Of a DNA stretch of 64,000 bases, positions 38,116-53,836 are shown piece after piece. This DNA is from Pseudenterobacter timonensis (GTDB taxonomy: Bacteria; Pseudomonadota; Gammaproteobacteria; Enterobacterales; Enterobacteriaceae). The first letter of the stretch is position 1, and every line of letters begins with the position of its first letter. A program made the position numbers and the translations under genes. Where the stretch lies: contig NZ_FCOP01000011.1 of the NCBI RefSeq assembly GCF_900021175.1, positions 62,001-126,000 on the forward strand, in the 5' to 3' direction. The notes below the pieces were generated by a model. That model searched no databases and was not told where the DNA came from. It saw nothing but the letters and a program-made list of their open reading frames with translations.

Positions 38116-39548
38116 TGCAGGTTTTACATGTATGTTCTGAGATGTTCCCGCTGCTCAAAACGGGCGGGTTAGCGGATGTTCTTGGCGCATTGCCTGCGGC
38201 GCAGATTGCCTGCGGCATTGATACTCGTGTGCTGTTGCCTGCGTTCCCGGATATTCGACGCGGCATCCCCGATGCGCAGGTGGTCACTCGCCGTGACACC
38301 TTTGCCGGGAGGATCTCCCTGCTGTTTGGTCACTACAACGGCGTCGGCATCTACCTGATCGACGCGCCGCATCTTTATGACCGCCCGGGGAGCCCATACC
38401 ACGACACCAACCTCTTCGCCTATACCGATAACGTGCTGCGTTTTGCGCTGCTCGGTTGGGTGGGGGCCGAGATGGCCAGCGGGCTTGATCCATTCTGGCG
38501 GCCAAATATTGTGCATGCCCACGACTGGCACGCGGGCCTGACGCCCGCCTATCTGGCAGCGCGCGGCAACCCGGCAAAGTCGGTCTTTACGGTGCACAAC
38601 CTGGCCTACCAGGGGATGTATTATGCGCATCATATGGATGACATCGATCTGCCACGGTCATTCTTTAATATGCATGGCGTGGAATTTAACGGCCAGATCT
38701 CCTTTTTAAAAGCGGGGCTGTATTACGCTGACCACATTACGGCAGTCAGCCCAACCTACGCCCGGGAGATTACCCAGCCGGAGTTTGGCTACGGCATGGA
38801 AGGGCTGCTGCGCCAGCGCCATCTTGAAGGGCGTCTTTCCGGTATTCTCAACGGCGTGGATGAGAAGATCTGGAATCCGGAAGATGACCTGCTGCTGGCG
38901 TCGCGCTATAACCGCGACTCGGTAGAAGATAAGGCGGAGAACAAGCGTCAGCTGCAGATTGCGATGGGGCTGAAGGTTAACGACAAAGTGCCTCTGTTTG
39001 CGGTGGTGAGCCGCCTGACCAGCCAGAAAGGGCTGGATCTGGTGCTGGAAGCGCTGCCGGGCCTGCTGGAGCAGGGCGGCCAGCTGGCGCTGCTGGGGGC
39101 GGGCGATCCGGTCCTGCAGGAGGGCTTCCTGGCGGCGGCGGCGGAGCACCCGGGGCAGGTCGGGGTGCAGATCGGCTATCACGAGGCGTTCTCTCACCGC
39201 ATTATGGGTGGCGCGGACGTTATCCTGGTGCCGAGCCGTTTTGAGCCGTGCGGCTTAACCCAGCTGTATGGCCTGAAATATGGCACCCTGCCGCTGGTGC
39301 GCCGCACCGGCGGGCTGGCGGATACGGTCTCCGACACTTCGCTGGAGAACCTGGCAGATGGAATTGCCACCGGATTTTCGTTTGAAGATAGCAACGCCTG
39401 GTCGCTGCTACGGGCGATTCGGCGTGCATTTGTATTGTGGTCGCGTCCCTCTCTCTGGCGTTACGTACAACGTCAGGCGATGGCAATGGACTTTAGCTGG
39501 CACGTGGCGGCGCAGTCTTACCGCGACCTGTATCAACGCTTGATGTAA
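38115..39548 (+). CDS. glgA: Glycogen synthase GlgA (ADP-glucose)
   Basis: GT5 glycosyltransferase that extends glycogen from ADP-glucose. 477 residues, the E. coli length. ADP-glucose-binding KTGGL motif at 15-19 and the C-terminal [17 protein letters not shown] segment are conserved. Start overlaps the glgC stop. Confidence 0.97.
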   Translation: MQVLHVCSEMFPLLKTGGLADVLGALPAAQIACGIDTRVLLPAFPDIRRGIPDAQVVTRRDTFAGRISLLFGHYNGVGIYLIDAPHLYDRPGSPYHDTNLFAYTDNVLRFALLGWVGAEMASGLDPFWRPNIVHAHDWHAGLTPAYLAARGNPAKSVFTVHNLAYQGMYYAHHMDDIDLPRSFFNMHGVEFNGQISFLKAGLYYADHITAVSPTYAREITQPEFGYGMEGLLRQRHLEGRLSGILNGVDEKIWNPEDDLLLASRYNRDSVEDKAENKRQLQIAMGLKVNDKVPLFAVVSRLTSQKGLDLVLEALPGLLEQGGQLALLGAGDPVLQEGFLAAAAEHPGQVGVQIGYHEAFSHRIMGGADVILVPSRFEPCGLTQLYGLKYGTLPLVRRTGGLADTVSDTSLENLADGIATGFSFEDSNAWSLLRAIRRAFVLWSRPSLWRYVQRQAMAMDFSWHVAAQSYRDLYQRLM

Positions 39549-42014
<2,466 letters not shown>

Positions 42015-42033
42015 ACGGGGTGGGGGCGGCAGG

Positions 42034-42266
42034 CCCCTCACCCCGGCCCTCTCCCCACAGGGGAGAGGGAGAAAAGCGGGTACCGGACGGTCTCCTCAGC
42101 CCTGCGGGGAGAGGGAGAAAAGGGGGTACCGGACGGTCTTCTCAGCCCTGCGGGGAGAGGGAGAAAAGGGGGTACCGGACGGTCTCCTCAGCCCTGTGGG
42201 GAGAGAGGGAAAATAGTGCACAGGACTGTCCCCTCTCCCCTGTGGGGAGAGGGTTAGGGTGAGGGG
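42034..42266. repeat. 46-bp tandem array between glgP and glpD (site D)
   Basis: Outer ends CCCCTCACCCCGGCCCTCTC and GGGTTAGGGTGAGGGG. Interior: three near-identical 46-bp units starting 42058, 42104 and 42150 (unit core GAGAAAAGGGGGTACCGGAC), then one diverged 45-bp unit starting 42196. It sits between two convergent genes and ends 10 bp before the glpD stop codon. The core sequence is unlike those of the arrays at 18.5 and 61.3 kb, although the period is the same. Confidence 0.92.
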
Positions 42267-42276
42267 TGAAGAGTCA

Positions 42277-43785
42277 TCATGACGCCAGCGACAGCTCACC
42301 CTTTCCCATATTCTGTCCCAGCCACTGCGCGATGCGAGACTGCTGCCCGGCATTGAGCCACATCCCTTCCTTGGTACGGCGCCAGAGCACATCTTCGGCG
42401 CGGCGCACCCACTCGTGATCCACCAGATAGCGAAGCTCCGCTTCATACAGCTCATGCCCGAAATATTCCCCTAAATCCGCCAGCGACGTCGCGTCGCCCA
42501 GGATCAACCCGGTCTGGCTGCCATAGGTTCGCGCGTAATGGCGCGCCATCGATTCGCTAATAAAGGGATAATGACGGCGCAGCTTCGCCGCATAATCGTC
42601 CCGGTTGCCGCCGATATCGCCGCCCGGCAGCAACGCCTCTTTGGTCCACGCCGCGCCAATGCCTTTATAGTAGGGCGTCAGTTTTTCCAGAGCGTGCTCG
42701 GCCAGCTTGCGGTAGGTGGTGAGCTTGCCGCCAAAGACCGACAGCAGCGGCGCTTTGCCATCTTGATCGTGAATATCGAGGGTATAGTCGCGAGTGATCG
42801 CCTGCGGGGAATCCGATTCATCATCACACAGCGGGCGCACGCCAGAGTAGGTCCAGACCACATCGTCGCGGGAAAGCTGCTTTTTAAAATGGGCGTTATA
42901 GACTTTCAGCAGGTAGCTGATTTCACTCTCGTCGATCGCCACCTGTTTCGGATCGCCTTTGTACTCCACGTCGGTGGTGCCGATGATAGAAAACTCATCC
43001 ATCCACGGAATGACAAATACGATACGCTTATCTTCATTTTGCAGAATATAGGCCTGCTTCTGGGTATGGACGCGCGGCACCACGATGTGGCTGCCCTTTA
43101 TCAGACGGATACCGTAAGGGGAGGGGAGCTGCATACCTTCATCAAAGAACTGTTTCACCCACGGGCCGGTGGCATTCACCAGACCTCGTGCCTGCCAGCT
43201 AAATTTTTCGCCGGTATCGATATCTTCCGCGTCAACGATCCACAGGCCGTTTTCACGGCGCGCGGCGGTGGCGCGGGTACGGGTTTTCACTTCGCCGCCT
43301 TTCTGCACCACCATTTGCGCATTCGCCAGAACCAGACGGGCGTCATCCACCCAGCAGTCGGAATATTCGAATCCGCGCACGATCTCCGGCTTAAGGACCG
43401 AATCTGCGCCAAAACGCAAACCGTGTGAACCCGGCAAGCTGGTACGTTTACCGAGGTGATCGTACATAAAGAGGCCGATACGGATCATCCACGCCGGGCG
43501 CAGATGCGGGCGATGAGGGAGACGAAAGCGCATCGGGATCGCCAGGTGCGGCGCCATTTTCAGCAACACTTCACGCTCGGCGAGCGCTTCACTTACCAGA
43601 CGAAACTCGTAATGTTCCAGGTAGCGCAGGCCACCATGAATCAGCTTGGAGCTGGCGGATGAGGTCGCGCAGGCCAGGTCGTTCGCTTCCAGCATCAGCA
43701 CAGATAATCCGCGTCCGGCGGCATCTGCCGCGATGCCGGCACCGTTAATGCCTCCGCCTATCACAATCAGATCTTTGGTTTCCAT
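42277..43785 (-). CDS. glpD: Aerobic glycerol-3-phosphate dehydrogenase GlpD
   Basis: Membrane-associated FAD enzyme that oxidises glycerol-3-phosphate to dihydroxyacetone phosphate and feeds electrons to ubiquinone. 502 residues (E. coli 501). FAD dinucleotide motif GGGINGAG at 10-17. The start is METKDLIVIGG (43785); an extension upstream runs through the operator region. Divergent from glpE, with a GlpR-type site in between. Confidence 0.97.
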   Translation of the reverse strand: METKDLIVIGGGINGAGIAADAAGRGLSVLMLEANDLACATSSASSKLIHGGLRYLEHYEFRLVSEALAEREVLLKMAPHLAIPMRFRLPHRPHLRPAWMIRIGLFMYDHLGKRTSLPGSHGLRFGADSVLKPEIVRGFEYSDCWVDDARLVLANAQMVVQKGGEVKTRTRATAARRENGLWIVDAEDIDTGEKFSWQARGLVNATGPWVKQFFDEGMQLPSPYGIRLIKGSHIVVPRVHTQKQAYILQNEDKRIVFVIPWMDEFSIIGTTDVEYKGDPKQVAIDESEISYLLKVYNAHFKKQLSRDDVVWTYSGVRPLCDDESDSPQAITRDYTLDIHDQDGKAPLLSVFGGKLTTYRKLAEHALEKLTPYYKGIGAAWTKEALLPGGDIGGNRDDYAAKLRRHYPFISESMARHYARTYGSQTGLILGDATSLADLGEYFGHELYEAELRYLVDHEWVRRAEDVLWRRTKEGMWLNAGQQSRIAQWLGQNMGKGELSLAS

Positions 43786-43817
43786 GTCACCCTCATACAC
43801 TTTCGTTAAAGCTCTAA

Positions 43818-43837
43818 AATGCTCGATATCGCTCATA
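43818..43837 (-). promoter_or_regulatory. GlpR-type operator before glpD
   Basis: AATGCTCGATATCGCTCATA keeps the inner dyad TCGATATCG and outer bases of the GlpR consensus (WATGTTCGWTAWCGAACATW) with a few mismatches. It is 33 bp from the glpD start, and the repressor gene glpR is within 2.2 kb. Confidence 0.72.
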
Positions 43838-43989
43838 ATAGCAAAGGGACGCGCTTTTGGTAACATCAAAAAAACAATTTTGAGTGATAGAGCTAACATA
43901 ATGGCGCTTAAAGGGCATCAGGACGTACACTAGGCGATAAAATAGTGCGGTGGGTCTTTTTCCTCACCCTTTTAACCGAAGAGAACACC

Positions 43990-44322
43990 ATGGATCAGTT
44001 TGAATGTATTAATGTCGAAGAGGCCCATCAGAAGCTGCATCAGAAAAGGGCGGTACTGGTGGATATCCGCGATCCGCAGAGCTTTGCCATGGGCCACACG
44101 CCGGGGGCGTTTCACCTTACCAACGATACGCTGGGCGCGTTTATGCGTGATAACGATTTCGACACCCCGGTAATGGTGATGTGCTATCACGGCAACAGCA
44201 GCAAAGGGGCGGCACAGTACCTGTTGCAGCAGGGTTATGACGCGGTTTATAGCGTGGACGGCGGTTTTGACGCCTGGCACCGCCATTTTCCGGCGGAAGT
44301 TGAACACGCCACTGGAAACTGA
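43990..44322 (+). CDS. glpE: Thiosulfate sulfurtransferase GlpE (single-domain rhodanese)
   Basis: Cytoplasmic rhodanese transferring sulfur from thiosulfate to cyanide or thioredoxin in vitro. 110 residues; catalytic Cys65 in MCYHGNSS. Start MDQFECINV at 43990; the upstream in-frame part is not conserved. First gene of glpEGR, opposite to glpD. Confidence 0.95.
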   Translation: MDQFECINVEEAHQKLHQKRAVLVDIRDPQSFAMGHTPGAFHLTNDTLGAFMRDNDFDTPVMVMCYHGNSSKGAAQYLLQQGYDAVYSVDGGFDAWHRHFPAEVEHATGN

Positions 44323-44369
44323 TCCCGCTATACTGTTCCCTTTTATGTGGAAATGAGCGACCGCAGCCG

Positions 44370-45200
44370 ATGTTAATGATCACCTCTTTTACCAACCCGC
44401 GCGTCGCCCAGGCGTTTGTCGACTATATGGCAACCCAGGGCGTTATCCTTACTCTTCAGCACCATACGCAAACTGACGTCTGGCTGGCGGACGAGAGCCG
44501 CGCCGGGTTTGTGCAGAACGAGCTGGCGCGCTTTCTGGAAAATCCCGCCGATCCCCGCTACCTTGCCGCCAGCTGGCAGTCAGGCCAGACGGGAAGCGGG
44601 CTGCACTACCATCGCTTTCCCTTTATCGCCACGATCCGTGAGCGGGCCGGAGCCGTTACCCTGCTGCTGATGGCGGCCTGTATCATCGTTTTTATTCTAA
44701 TGAGCGTGGTGGGCGACCAGCCGGTGATGATTGCGCTGGCGTGGCCTTACGATGCGTCGGTGCAGTTTGAATTCTGGCGCTATTTTACCCATGCGCTTAT
44801 GCATTTCTCGGTGCTGCATATCCTCTTTAACCTCCTCTGGTGGTGGTATCTGGGCGGGCTGGTGGAAAAACGCCTCGGCAGCGGCAAGCTGATTGTCATT
44901 ACGGTCATCAGCGCGCTGTTAAGCGGCTACGTGCAGCATATGTTCAGCGGGCCGTGGTTTGGCGGTTTATCCGGCGTGGTATATGCGCTGATGGGCTACG
45001 TCTGGCTACGCGGCGAACGCGATCCACAGAGCGGCATCTATTTACAGCGTGGATTAATAACCTTTGCAGTAATATGGTTAATTGCCGGTTGGTTTGATCT
45101 GTTTGGTATGGCGATCGCCAACGGCGCGCACGTCACCGGCCTGATCGTTGGGCTGGCGATGGCGCTGGTTGATACGCTCAATGCGCGAAAACGAACATAA
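44370..45200 (+). CDS. glpG: Rhomboid intramembrane serine protease GlpG
   Basis: Cleaves transmembrane substrates within the bilayer. 276 residues as in E. coli: an N-terminal cytoplasmic domain (to about 90) and six membrane helices. Catalytic dyad Ser201 ([11 protein letters not shown]) and His254 (GAHVTGL) are at the E. coli positions. Encoded between glpE and glpR. Confidence 0.97.
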   Translation: MLMITSFTNPRVAQAFVDYMATQGVILTLQHHTQTDVWLADESRAGFVQNELARFLENPADPRYLAASWQSGQTGSGLHYHRFPFIATIRERAGAVTLLLMAACIIVFILMSVVGDQPVMIALAWPYDASVQFEFWRYFTHALMHFSVLHILFNLLWWWYLGGLVEKRLGSGKLIVITVISALLSGYVQHMFSGPWFGGLSGVVYALMGYVWLRGERDPQSGIYLQRGLITFAVIWLIAGWFDLFGMAIANGAHVTGLIVGLAMALVDTLNARKRT

Positions 45201-45215
45201 TTCCAGGGATATTTC

Positions 45216-45974
45216 ATGAAACAAACGCAACGTCATGACGCCATTATTGAACTGGTAAAAAAGCAGGGCTATGTCAGTACCGAGGAGCTGGTGGAGCAGT
45301 TTGCCGTCAGCCCGCAGACCATTCGCCGTGACTTGAACGATCTGGCGGACCAGAACCGTATTTTGCGTCATCACGGCGGCGCCGCGCTGCCTTCCAGTTC
45401 AGTAAACACGTCCTGGCACGATCGTAAGGCGACGCAGACGGCGGAGAAAGAGCGCATCGCGCGCCGGGTCGCCAGCCAGATCCCCAATGGGGCCACGCTC
45501 TTTATCGATATCGGTACCACCCCGGAGGCGGTGGCCCACGCGCTGCTGAACCATGAAAATCTGCGTGTCGTTACCAATAACCTCAACGTGGCGAATACGC
45601 TGATGCAGAAAGAGGATTTCCGCATCATTCTGGCGGGGGGCGAGCTGCGCAGCCGCGACGGGGGAATTATCGGGGAGGCGACGCTCGACTTTATCTCCCA
45701 GTTCCGCCTCGACTTCGGCATTCTGGGGATTAGCGGCATCGACACCGACGGTTCGCTGCTGGAGTTTGACTATCACGAAGTGCGCACCAAGCGGGCGATC
45801 ATTGATAACTCCCGCCACGTTATGCTGGTGGTGGATCACTCCAAATTTGGGCGTAACGCGATGGTGAATATGGGCAGCATCAGTATGGTGAATGCGGTCT
45901 ATACCGACGCGATGCCACCAGCGGGGGTAATGCAGGTTATTGCCGATCATCACGTGCAGCTGGAGCTGTGCTGA
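45216..45974 (+). CDS. glpR: Glycerol-3-phosphate regulon repressor GlpR (DeoR family)
   Basis: Represses glp genes in the absence of glycerol-3-phosphate. 252 residues, with the DeoR helix-turn-helix near the N-terminus (YVSTEELVEQFAVSPQTIRRD) and a sugar-phosphate-sensing C-terminal domain. E. coli K-12 strains often carry a defective copy; this one is intact over its full length. It starts 15 bp after glpG. Confidence 0.97.
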   Translation: MKQTQRHDAIIELVKKQGYVSTEELVEQFAVSPQTIRRDLNDLADQNRILRHHGGAALPSSSVNTSWHDRKATQTAEKERIARRVASQIPNGATLFIDIGTTPEAVAHALLNHENLRVVTNNLNVANTLMQKEDFRIILAGGELRSRDGGIIGEATLDFISQFRLDFGILGISGIDTDGSLLEFDYHEVRTKRAIIDNSRHVMLVVDHSKFGRNAMVNMGSISMVNAVYTDAMPPAGVMQVIADHHVQLELC

Positions 45975-45980
45975 GCTGAC

Positions 45981-46051
45981 GTCGGGTGGCGCTGCGCTTA
46001 TCCGACCTACAAATCCGTAGGCCCGCGCAAGCGTAGCGCCGCCGGGCGGTG
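45981..46051. repeat. REP pair between glpR and malT
   Basis: Units GTCGGGTGGCGCTGCGC...CCGACCTAC (45981-46010) and GTAGGCCCGCGCAAGCG...CGCCGGGCGG (46017-46049) in inverted orientation, filling the whole 79-bp gap between convergent glpR and malT. In E. coli K-12 the rtc genes lie at this point. Confidence 0.82.
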
Positions 46052-46053
46052 AA

Positions 46054-48813
<2,760 letters not shown>

Positions 48814-48880
48814 TTAATGGCTATAAGTTCCGCCAGAAAAGGATCTATTGCAAGTTATGTCGGTCTTTCGTATGCCTTAA

Positions 48881-48896
48881 TTTGCACTCTGTCACA
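48881..48896 (-). promoter_or_regulatory. CRP site of malT
   Basis: Minus strand TGTGA-CAGAGT-GCAAA, near-identical to the E. coli malT CRP site as I recall it. It ends 122 bp before the malT start codon and fits cAMP-CRP activation. Confidence 0.85.
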
Positions 48897-48980
48897 AATT
48901 TATTTTAGAGGGATGAGGAACTTTTTCGATGGGCTTTGAAAGCGCGCGGCTACTGGCTTGTATAGTTTTAGGGCAGTTTT

Positions 48981-48996
48981 CTGAAACGCGTTTCAG
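48981..48996. promoter_or_regulatory. Perfect 16-bp palindrome, LacI/GalR-type operator candidate
   Basis: CTGAAACGCGTTTCAG is a perfect palindrome in the 583-bp malT-malP gap. Its TGAAAC half-sites are like those bound by LacI/GalR-family repressors (compare the AscG-type TGAAACCGGTTTCA). No such regulator of this gap is known to me. The rest of 48900-49220 shows nothing else distinct. Confidence 0.55.
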
Positions 48997-49230
48997 GGTG
49001 GGTTAAAAATCGCAAAGATAATAAATTAGCGGAATAGTTAATCGGAAAAAATAACCTGCTAAAACAAGGGGGGATCGGGCGAAATATTATTACAGGTAAG
49101 TAATCATTTCCTCATGTGTTAATAGCAACCGGAACGACATCGCGTTTTTTTGTCACGAGTACCGGCTATCCTGCCGGCGGCGCTCCACACGCTTTTCAGG
49201 CGTACAGAGTGGCCCGGATCACACTTTTAT

Positions 49231-49277
49231 GCTCATCCCCGGGACTCCTCCCTGGCTAATCCCCCACGGGAGGAGGA
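49231..49277 (+). promoter_or_regulatory. Cluster of MalT boxes before malP
   Basis: Three sites related to the MalT consensus GGGGA(T/G)GAGG: GGGGATGAGC on the minus strand (49231-49240), GGGAGGAG on the minus strand (49245-49252) and GGGAGGAGGA on the plus strand (49268-49277). They are 66-112 bp before the malP start, the position expected for MalT activation. Confidence 0.8.
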
Positions 49278-49342
49278 AGTGGCGATTTGAGCCAGGCACA
49301 CTAGCGTCAACGTGTTTATATTAACAGGATGCCGGATTCCCT

Positions 49343-51736
49343 ATGTCACAGCCTACCTTCAACAAAGCTCAGTTTCAGGCTGCCCTCACGCGTCAGTGGC
49401 AGCGTTTTGGTTTACACGCGGCTGAAGAGATGACGCCTCACCAGTGGTGGCAGGCGGTGAGCGGCGCGCTCGCCGAACAGCTTAGCGCCCAGCCCGCGGC
49501 GAAACCAGTGAAAGGGCAACGCCACGTCAACTACATCTCGATGGAATTTCTGATCGGTCGCCTGACCGGCAATAACCTGCTCAACCTGGGCTGGTATCAG
49601 GAGGTGGCCGAGGTGCTGAACAAGCACCAGGTCAACCTGACCGATCTGCTGGAAAAAGAGATTGACCCGGCGCTGGGCAACGGCGGGCTGGGGCGTCTGG
49701 CCGCCTGCTTCCTGGACTCCATGGCAACGGTAGGGCAATCGGCGACCGGTTATGGTCTGAATTACCAGTATGGCCTCTTCCGCCAGTCCTTTGTGGATGG
49801 TCACCAGATGGAAGCGCCGGACGACTGGCATCGCAATACCTACCCGTGGTTCCGCCATAATGCGCAGCTCGACGTACAGGTGGGCATCGGCGGCAAAGTG
49901 ACGAAGCAGGGGGAGTGGATCCCGGCCTTTACTCTTCTCGGCGAGGCCTGGGATCTGCCGGTGCTGGGCTACCGTAACGGCGTGGCTCAGCCGTTGCGCC
50001 TGTGGCAGGCGAAGCACGCGCATCCCTTTAACCTGACCAAATTCAACGACGGCGACTTCCTGCGCGCCGAGCAGCAGGGGATCGACGCCGAGAAGCTGAC
50101 CAAGGTGCTCTATCCGAACGACAACCATCTGGCAGGCAAAAAGCTGCGTCTGATGCAGCAGTATTTCCAGTGCGCCTGTTCCGTGGCGGATATTCTGCGC
50201 CGTCACCACCTGGCGGGCCGCAAGCTGCACGAGCTGGCCGATTTTGAAGTGATCCAGCTGAACGACACCCACCCGACCATCGCCATTCCTGAGCTGCTGC
50301 GCGTGCTGCTTGACGAGCATCAGCTGAGCTGGGATGAGGCCTGGGCCATCACCAGCCGGACCTTCGCTTACACCAACCACACCCTGATGCCGGAAGCGCT
50401 GGAGTGCTGGGATGAGAAGCTGGTGAAAACCCTGCTGCCGCGCCATATGCAGATCATCAACAAAATTAACGACCAGTTTAAGGTGCTGGTTGAGACGCGC
50501 TGGCCGGGCGACGAGGCGGTCTGGGCGAAGCTGGCGGTGGTGCATAATAAACAGGTGCGCATGGCCAACATGTGCGTGGTGAGCGGCTTTGCCGTCAACG
50601 GCGTGGCGGCGCTGCACTCCGACCTGGTGGTGAAAGATCTCTTCCCGGAATATCACCAGCTCTGGCCGAACAAGTTCCATAACGTCACCAACGGCATTAC
50701 GCCGCGCCGCTGGATCAAGCAGTGCAACCCGGCGCTGGCCGCTCTGCTGGATAAGACGCTGAAAAAAGAGTGGGCCAACGATCTGGACCAGCTGATCAAT
50801 CTCGAAAAGTACGCTGACGATGCGAGCTTCCGCGCGGAGTACCGCGAGATCAAACAGCAGAATAAAGTGCGTCTGGCTGCCTTTGTGAAGGCGCGTACCG
50901 GCATTGCAGTCAACCCGAACGCCATTTTTGATATTCAGATCAAACGCCTGCACGAATATAAGCGTCAGCACCTGAACCTGCTGCACATTCTGGCGCTCTA
51001 TAAAGAGATCCGCGAAAACCCGAAAGCAGACCGCGTACCGCGCGTCTTCCTGTTTGGCGCGAAGGCGGCGCCGGGTTACTACCTGGCGAAAAATATCATT
51101 CTCGCTATCAACAAAGTGGCCGCCGCGATCAACAACGATCCGAAAGTGGGCGATAAGCTGAAGGTGGTGTTCCTGCCGGACTACTGCGTCTCGGCGGCGG
51201 AGATGCTGATCCCGGCGGCGGATATCTCCGAGCAGATCTCCACTGCGGGTAAAGAGGCCTCCGGTACCGGCAACATGAAGCTGGCGCTGAACGGCGCGCT
51301 GACCGTCGGCACCCTGGATGGCGCCAACGTGGAGATCGCTGAGAAGGTGGGCGAGGAGAATATCTTTATCTTCGGCCATACTGTGGAAGAAGTGAAGGCG
51401 ATCAAGGCCAAAGGCTACGATCCGGTGAAATGGCGCAAGAAAGATAAGTTGCTGAATGCGGTACTGAAAGAGCTGGAGAGCGGGAAATACAGCGAGGGCG
51501 ATAAGCACGCGTTTGACCAGATGCTGCACAGCCTGGACAAGAAGGGCGGCGATCCTTACCTGGTGATGGCCGACTTTGCCGCCTACGTAGAAGCGCAAAA
51601 ACGCGTGGATGTGCTCTACCGCGATGAAGAGGCCTGGACCCGCGCGTGCATTCTGAACACCGCCCGTTGCGGCATGTTCAGCTCCGACCGCTCGATCCGC
51701 GACTATCAGACCCGTATCTGGCAGGCAAAACGCTAA
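49343..51736 (+). CDS. malP: Maltodextrin phosphorylase MalP
   Basis: Phosphorolyses linear maltodextrins to glucose-1-phosphate. 797 residues as in E. coli; PLP lysine Lys646 in [10 protein letters not shown]. Ribosome site is weak (AGGA about 14 bp upstream). Paralogue of GlgP. Followed by malQ after nine bases. Confidence 0.97.
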   Translation: MSQPTFNKAQFQAALTRQWQRFGLHAAEEMTPHQWWQAVSGALAEQLSAQPAAKPVKGQRHVNYISMEFLIGRLTGNNLLNLGWYQEVAEVLNKHQVNLTDLLEKEIDPALGNGGLGRLAACFLDSMATVGQSATGYGLNYQYGLFRQSFVDGHQMEAPDDWHRNTYPWFRHNAQLDVQVGIGGKVTKQGEWIPAFTLLGEAWDLPVLGYRNGVAQPLRLWQAKHAHPFNLTKFNDGDFLRAEQQGIDAEKLTKVLYPNDNHLAGKKLRLMQQYFQCACSVADILRRHHLAGRKLHELADFEVIQLNDTHPTIAIPELLRVLLDEHQLSWDEAWAITSRTFAYTNHTLMPEALECWDEKLVKTLLPRHMQIINKINDQFKVLVETRWPGDEAVWAKLAVVHNKQVRMANMCVVSGFAVNGVAALHSDLVVKDLFPEYHQLWPNKFHNVTNGITPRRWIKQCNPALAALLDKTLKKEWANDLDQLINLEKYADDASFRAEYREIKQQNKVRLAAFVKARTGIAVNPNAIFDIQIKRLHEYKRQHLNLLHILALYKEIRENPKADRVPRVFLFGAKAAPGYYLAKNIILAINKVAAAINNDPKVGDKLKVVFLPDYCVSAAEMLIPAADISEQISTAGKEASGTGNMKLALNGALTVGTLDGANVEIAEKVGEENIFIFGHTVEEVKAIKAKGYDPVKWRKKDKLLNAVLKELESGKYSEGDKHAFDQMLHSLDKKGGDPYLVMADFAAYVEAQKRVDVLYRDEEAWTRACILNTARCGMFSSDRSIRDYQTRIWQAKR

Positions 51737-51745
51737 GGAAGCGCG

Positions 51746-53833
51746 ATGGACAGTAAACGTCTGGATAATGCCGCGCTGGCGGCGGGGATCAGCCCCAGTT
51801 ACATCAATGCTCACGGCAAACCACAGTCAATTGGCGCTGAAACCAAAAGACGTTTGCTGGATGCCATGCACAAGGTGAAACCCGTCGCGAAAGCGGCGGT
51901 TTCACCAGTACCGAACGTGAAGGTCTTTACCGCCGGCAAAAAAATGGCGCTGGAGGTGGAGGGCAGCGGCGAGTTTAACTGGCTGCTGACCACCGAAGAG
52001 GGCAGCCTGCATAAAGGCCATGCCACGGGCGGTAAAAAATTGAACCTGCCGGCAAAACTGCCGGAGGGTTATCACACCCTGACGCTCACGCGCGATAATC
52101 GCCGCTGGCACTGTCGGCTTATCGTCGCGCCGAAGCGCTGCTACGAGCCGCAGGCACTGCTGGACGGTAAAAAGCTATGGGGTGCCTGTGTGCAGCTCTA
52201 TACGCTGCGCTCAGAGGTTAACTGGGGCATCGGCGACTTTGGCGATCTGAAAAAGATGCTCAGCGAGGTAGGGGAACGCGGCGGGGCCTTTATCGGCCTT
52301 AACCCGATCCACGCCCTCTATCCGGCTAACCCGGAGAGCGCCAGTCCCTACAGCCCCTCTTCCCGCCGCTGGCTGAACGTTATCTATATCGACGTGAACG
52401 CGCTGGATGATTTCAGAAACAGCCCGGAGGCGCAGGCGTGGTGGAAACTCGATACCACGCAACATGCGCTGAAAAAGGCGCGGGAGGCTGAGTGGGTCGA
52501 TTATTCCGCCGTTACCGCGCTGAAGATGGCGGCGCTGCGCCTGGCGTGGAAAGGCTTCTCTGCGCGCGATGACGAGCAGATGACGGCGTTTCGCCAGTTT
52601 GTGATGCAGGAGGGGGAGAGCCTTTACTGGCAGGCCGCCTTCGACGCGATCCATGCGTATCAGGTCACTGAAGATGAAATGCGCTGGGGCTGGCCGGTCT
52701 GGCCGGAGGCGTACCGCTCCGTTGATACGCCCGAGGTCAAAGCGTTCTGCGATGAACACGCCGACGAGGTGAACTTTTATCTGTGGTTGCAGTGGCTGGC
52801 GTACAGCCAGTTCGCCGCCTGCTGGGAAGTGAGCCAGGGCTATCAGATGCCGATTGGCCTCTATCGCGATCTGGCGGTGGGCGTGGCGGAAGGGGGGGCA
52901 GAGACCTGGTGCGATCGTGAGCTGTACTGCCTGAAGGCTTCCGTCGGCGCGCCGCCGGATATCCTCGGCCCGCTCGGACAGAACTGGGGGCTGCCGCCGA
53001 TGGATCCCCACGTGATGGTCGCCCGCGCATATGAACCTTTTATCGATCTGCTGCGCGCCAATATGCAAAACTGCGGCGCGCTGCGTATCGACCATGTGAT
53101 GTCGGTGCTGCGTCTGTGGTGGATCCCTTACGGTGAGACTGCCGATCAGGGTGCCTACGTGCAATACCCCGTGGACGATCTGCTGGCGATCCTGGCGCTG
53201 GAGAGTAAGCGTCACCGCTGCATGGTGATCGGGGAAGATCTGGGTACCGTACCGGTGGAGATTGTCAGCAAGCTGCGCAACAGCGGCGTCTACTCCTATA
53301 AGGTGCTCTACTTCGAAAATGACCATGAGAAAACTTTCCGGGCGCCGAAAGCGTACCCGGAGCAATCCATGGCGGTCGCCACCACCCACGACCTGCCGAC
53401 GCTGCGCGGCTACTGGGAGAGCGGCGACTTAACGCTCGGGAAAACGCTGGGACTCTACCCTGACGAGGTGGTGTTGCGCGGGCTCTATCAGGATCGGGAG
53501 CTGGCGAAGCAGGGTCTGCTGGACGCGCTGCACAAGCACGGCTGCCTGCCGAAACGCGTCGGGCATAAGGCGGCGCGAATGGCGATGACCCCCACCCTCA
53601 ACCGGGGGCTGCAACGCTATATCGCAGACAGTAACAGCGCGCTGCTGGGGCTCCAGCCGGAGGACTGGCTGGATATGGCGGATCCGGTGAATATTCCAGG
53701 AACCAGCTACCAGTACAAAAACTGGCGGCGCAAGCTGTCTACCTCTCTTGAGGAGATGTTTGCCGATGACGGGGTGAACAGGTTGATTAAGGATCTGGAT
53801 AAGCGCAGAAAGGCGGTGGGTAAGAAGCGGTAA
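51746..53833 (+). CDS. malQ: 4-alpha-glucanotransferase (amylomaltase) MalQ
   Basis: Transfers dextrinyl units between maltodextrins and releases glucose. 695 residues (E. coli 694). GH77 enzyme with an N-terminal domain of about 140 residues; nucleophile Asp449 in LRIDHVMS, followed by the IGEDLGTVP segment with the acid/base glutamate. AAGGAAG ribosome site. Downstream repeats abut the convergent gntT. Confidence 0.97.
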   Translation: MDSKRLDNAALAAGISPSYINAHGKPQSIGAETKRRLLDAMHKVKPVAKAAVSPVPNVKVFTAGKKMALEVEGSGEFNWLLTTEEGSLHKGHATGGKKLNLPAKLPEGYHTLTLTRDNRRWHCRLIVAPKRCYEPQALLDGKKLWGACVQLYTLRSEVNWGIGDFGDLKKMLSEVGERGGAFIGLNPIHALYPANPESASPYSPSSRRWLNVIYIDVNALDDFRNSPEAQAWWKLDTTQHALKKAREAEWVDYSAVTALKMAALRLAWKGFSARDDEQMTAFRQFVMQEGESLYWQAAFDAIHAYQVTEDEMRWGWPVWPEAYRSVDTPEVKAFCDEHADEVNFYLWLQWLAYSQFAACWEVSQGYQMPIGLYRDLAVGVAEGGAETWCDRELYCLKASVGAPPDILGPLGQNWGLPPMDPHVMVARAYEPFIDLLRANMQNCGALRIDHVMSVLRLWWIPYGETADQGAYVQYPVDDLLAILALESKRHRCMVIGEDLGTVPVEIVSKLRNSGVYSYKVLYFENDHEKTFRAPKAYPEQSMAVATTHDLPTLRGYWESGDLTLGKTLGLYPDEVVLRGLYQDRELAKQGLLDALHKHGCLPKRVGHKAARMAMTPTLNRGLQRYIADSNSALLGLQPEDWLDMADPVNIPGTSYQYKNWRRKLSTSLEEMFADDGVNRLIKDLDKRRKAVGKKR

Positions 53834-53836
53834 TTT

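Noticed and set aside
42020-42262. 80-codon ORF in the glgP-glpD repeats
   Set aside because: Encodes repeated PxGRG-type segments from the tandem array only.
49412-51814. 800-codon ORF antisense to malP
   Set aside because: A shadow of a GC-rich gene; malP on the other strand matches its family end to end with all catalytic residues.
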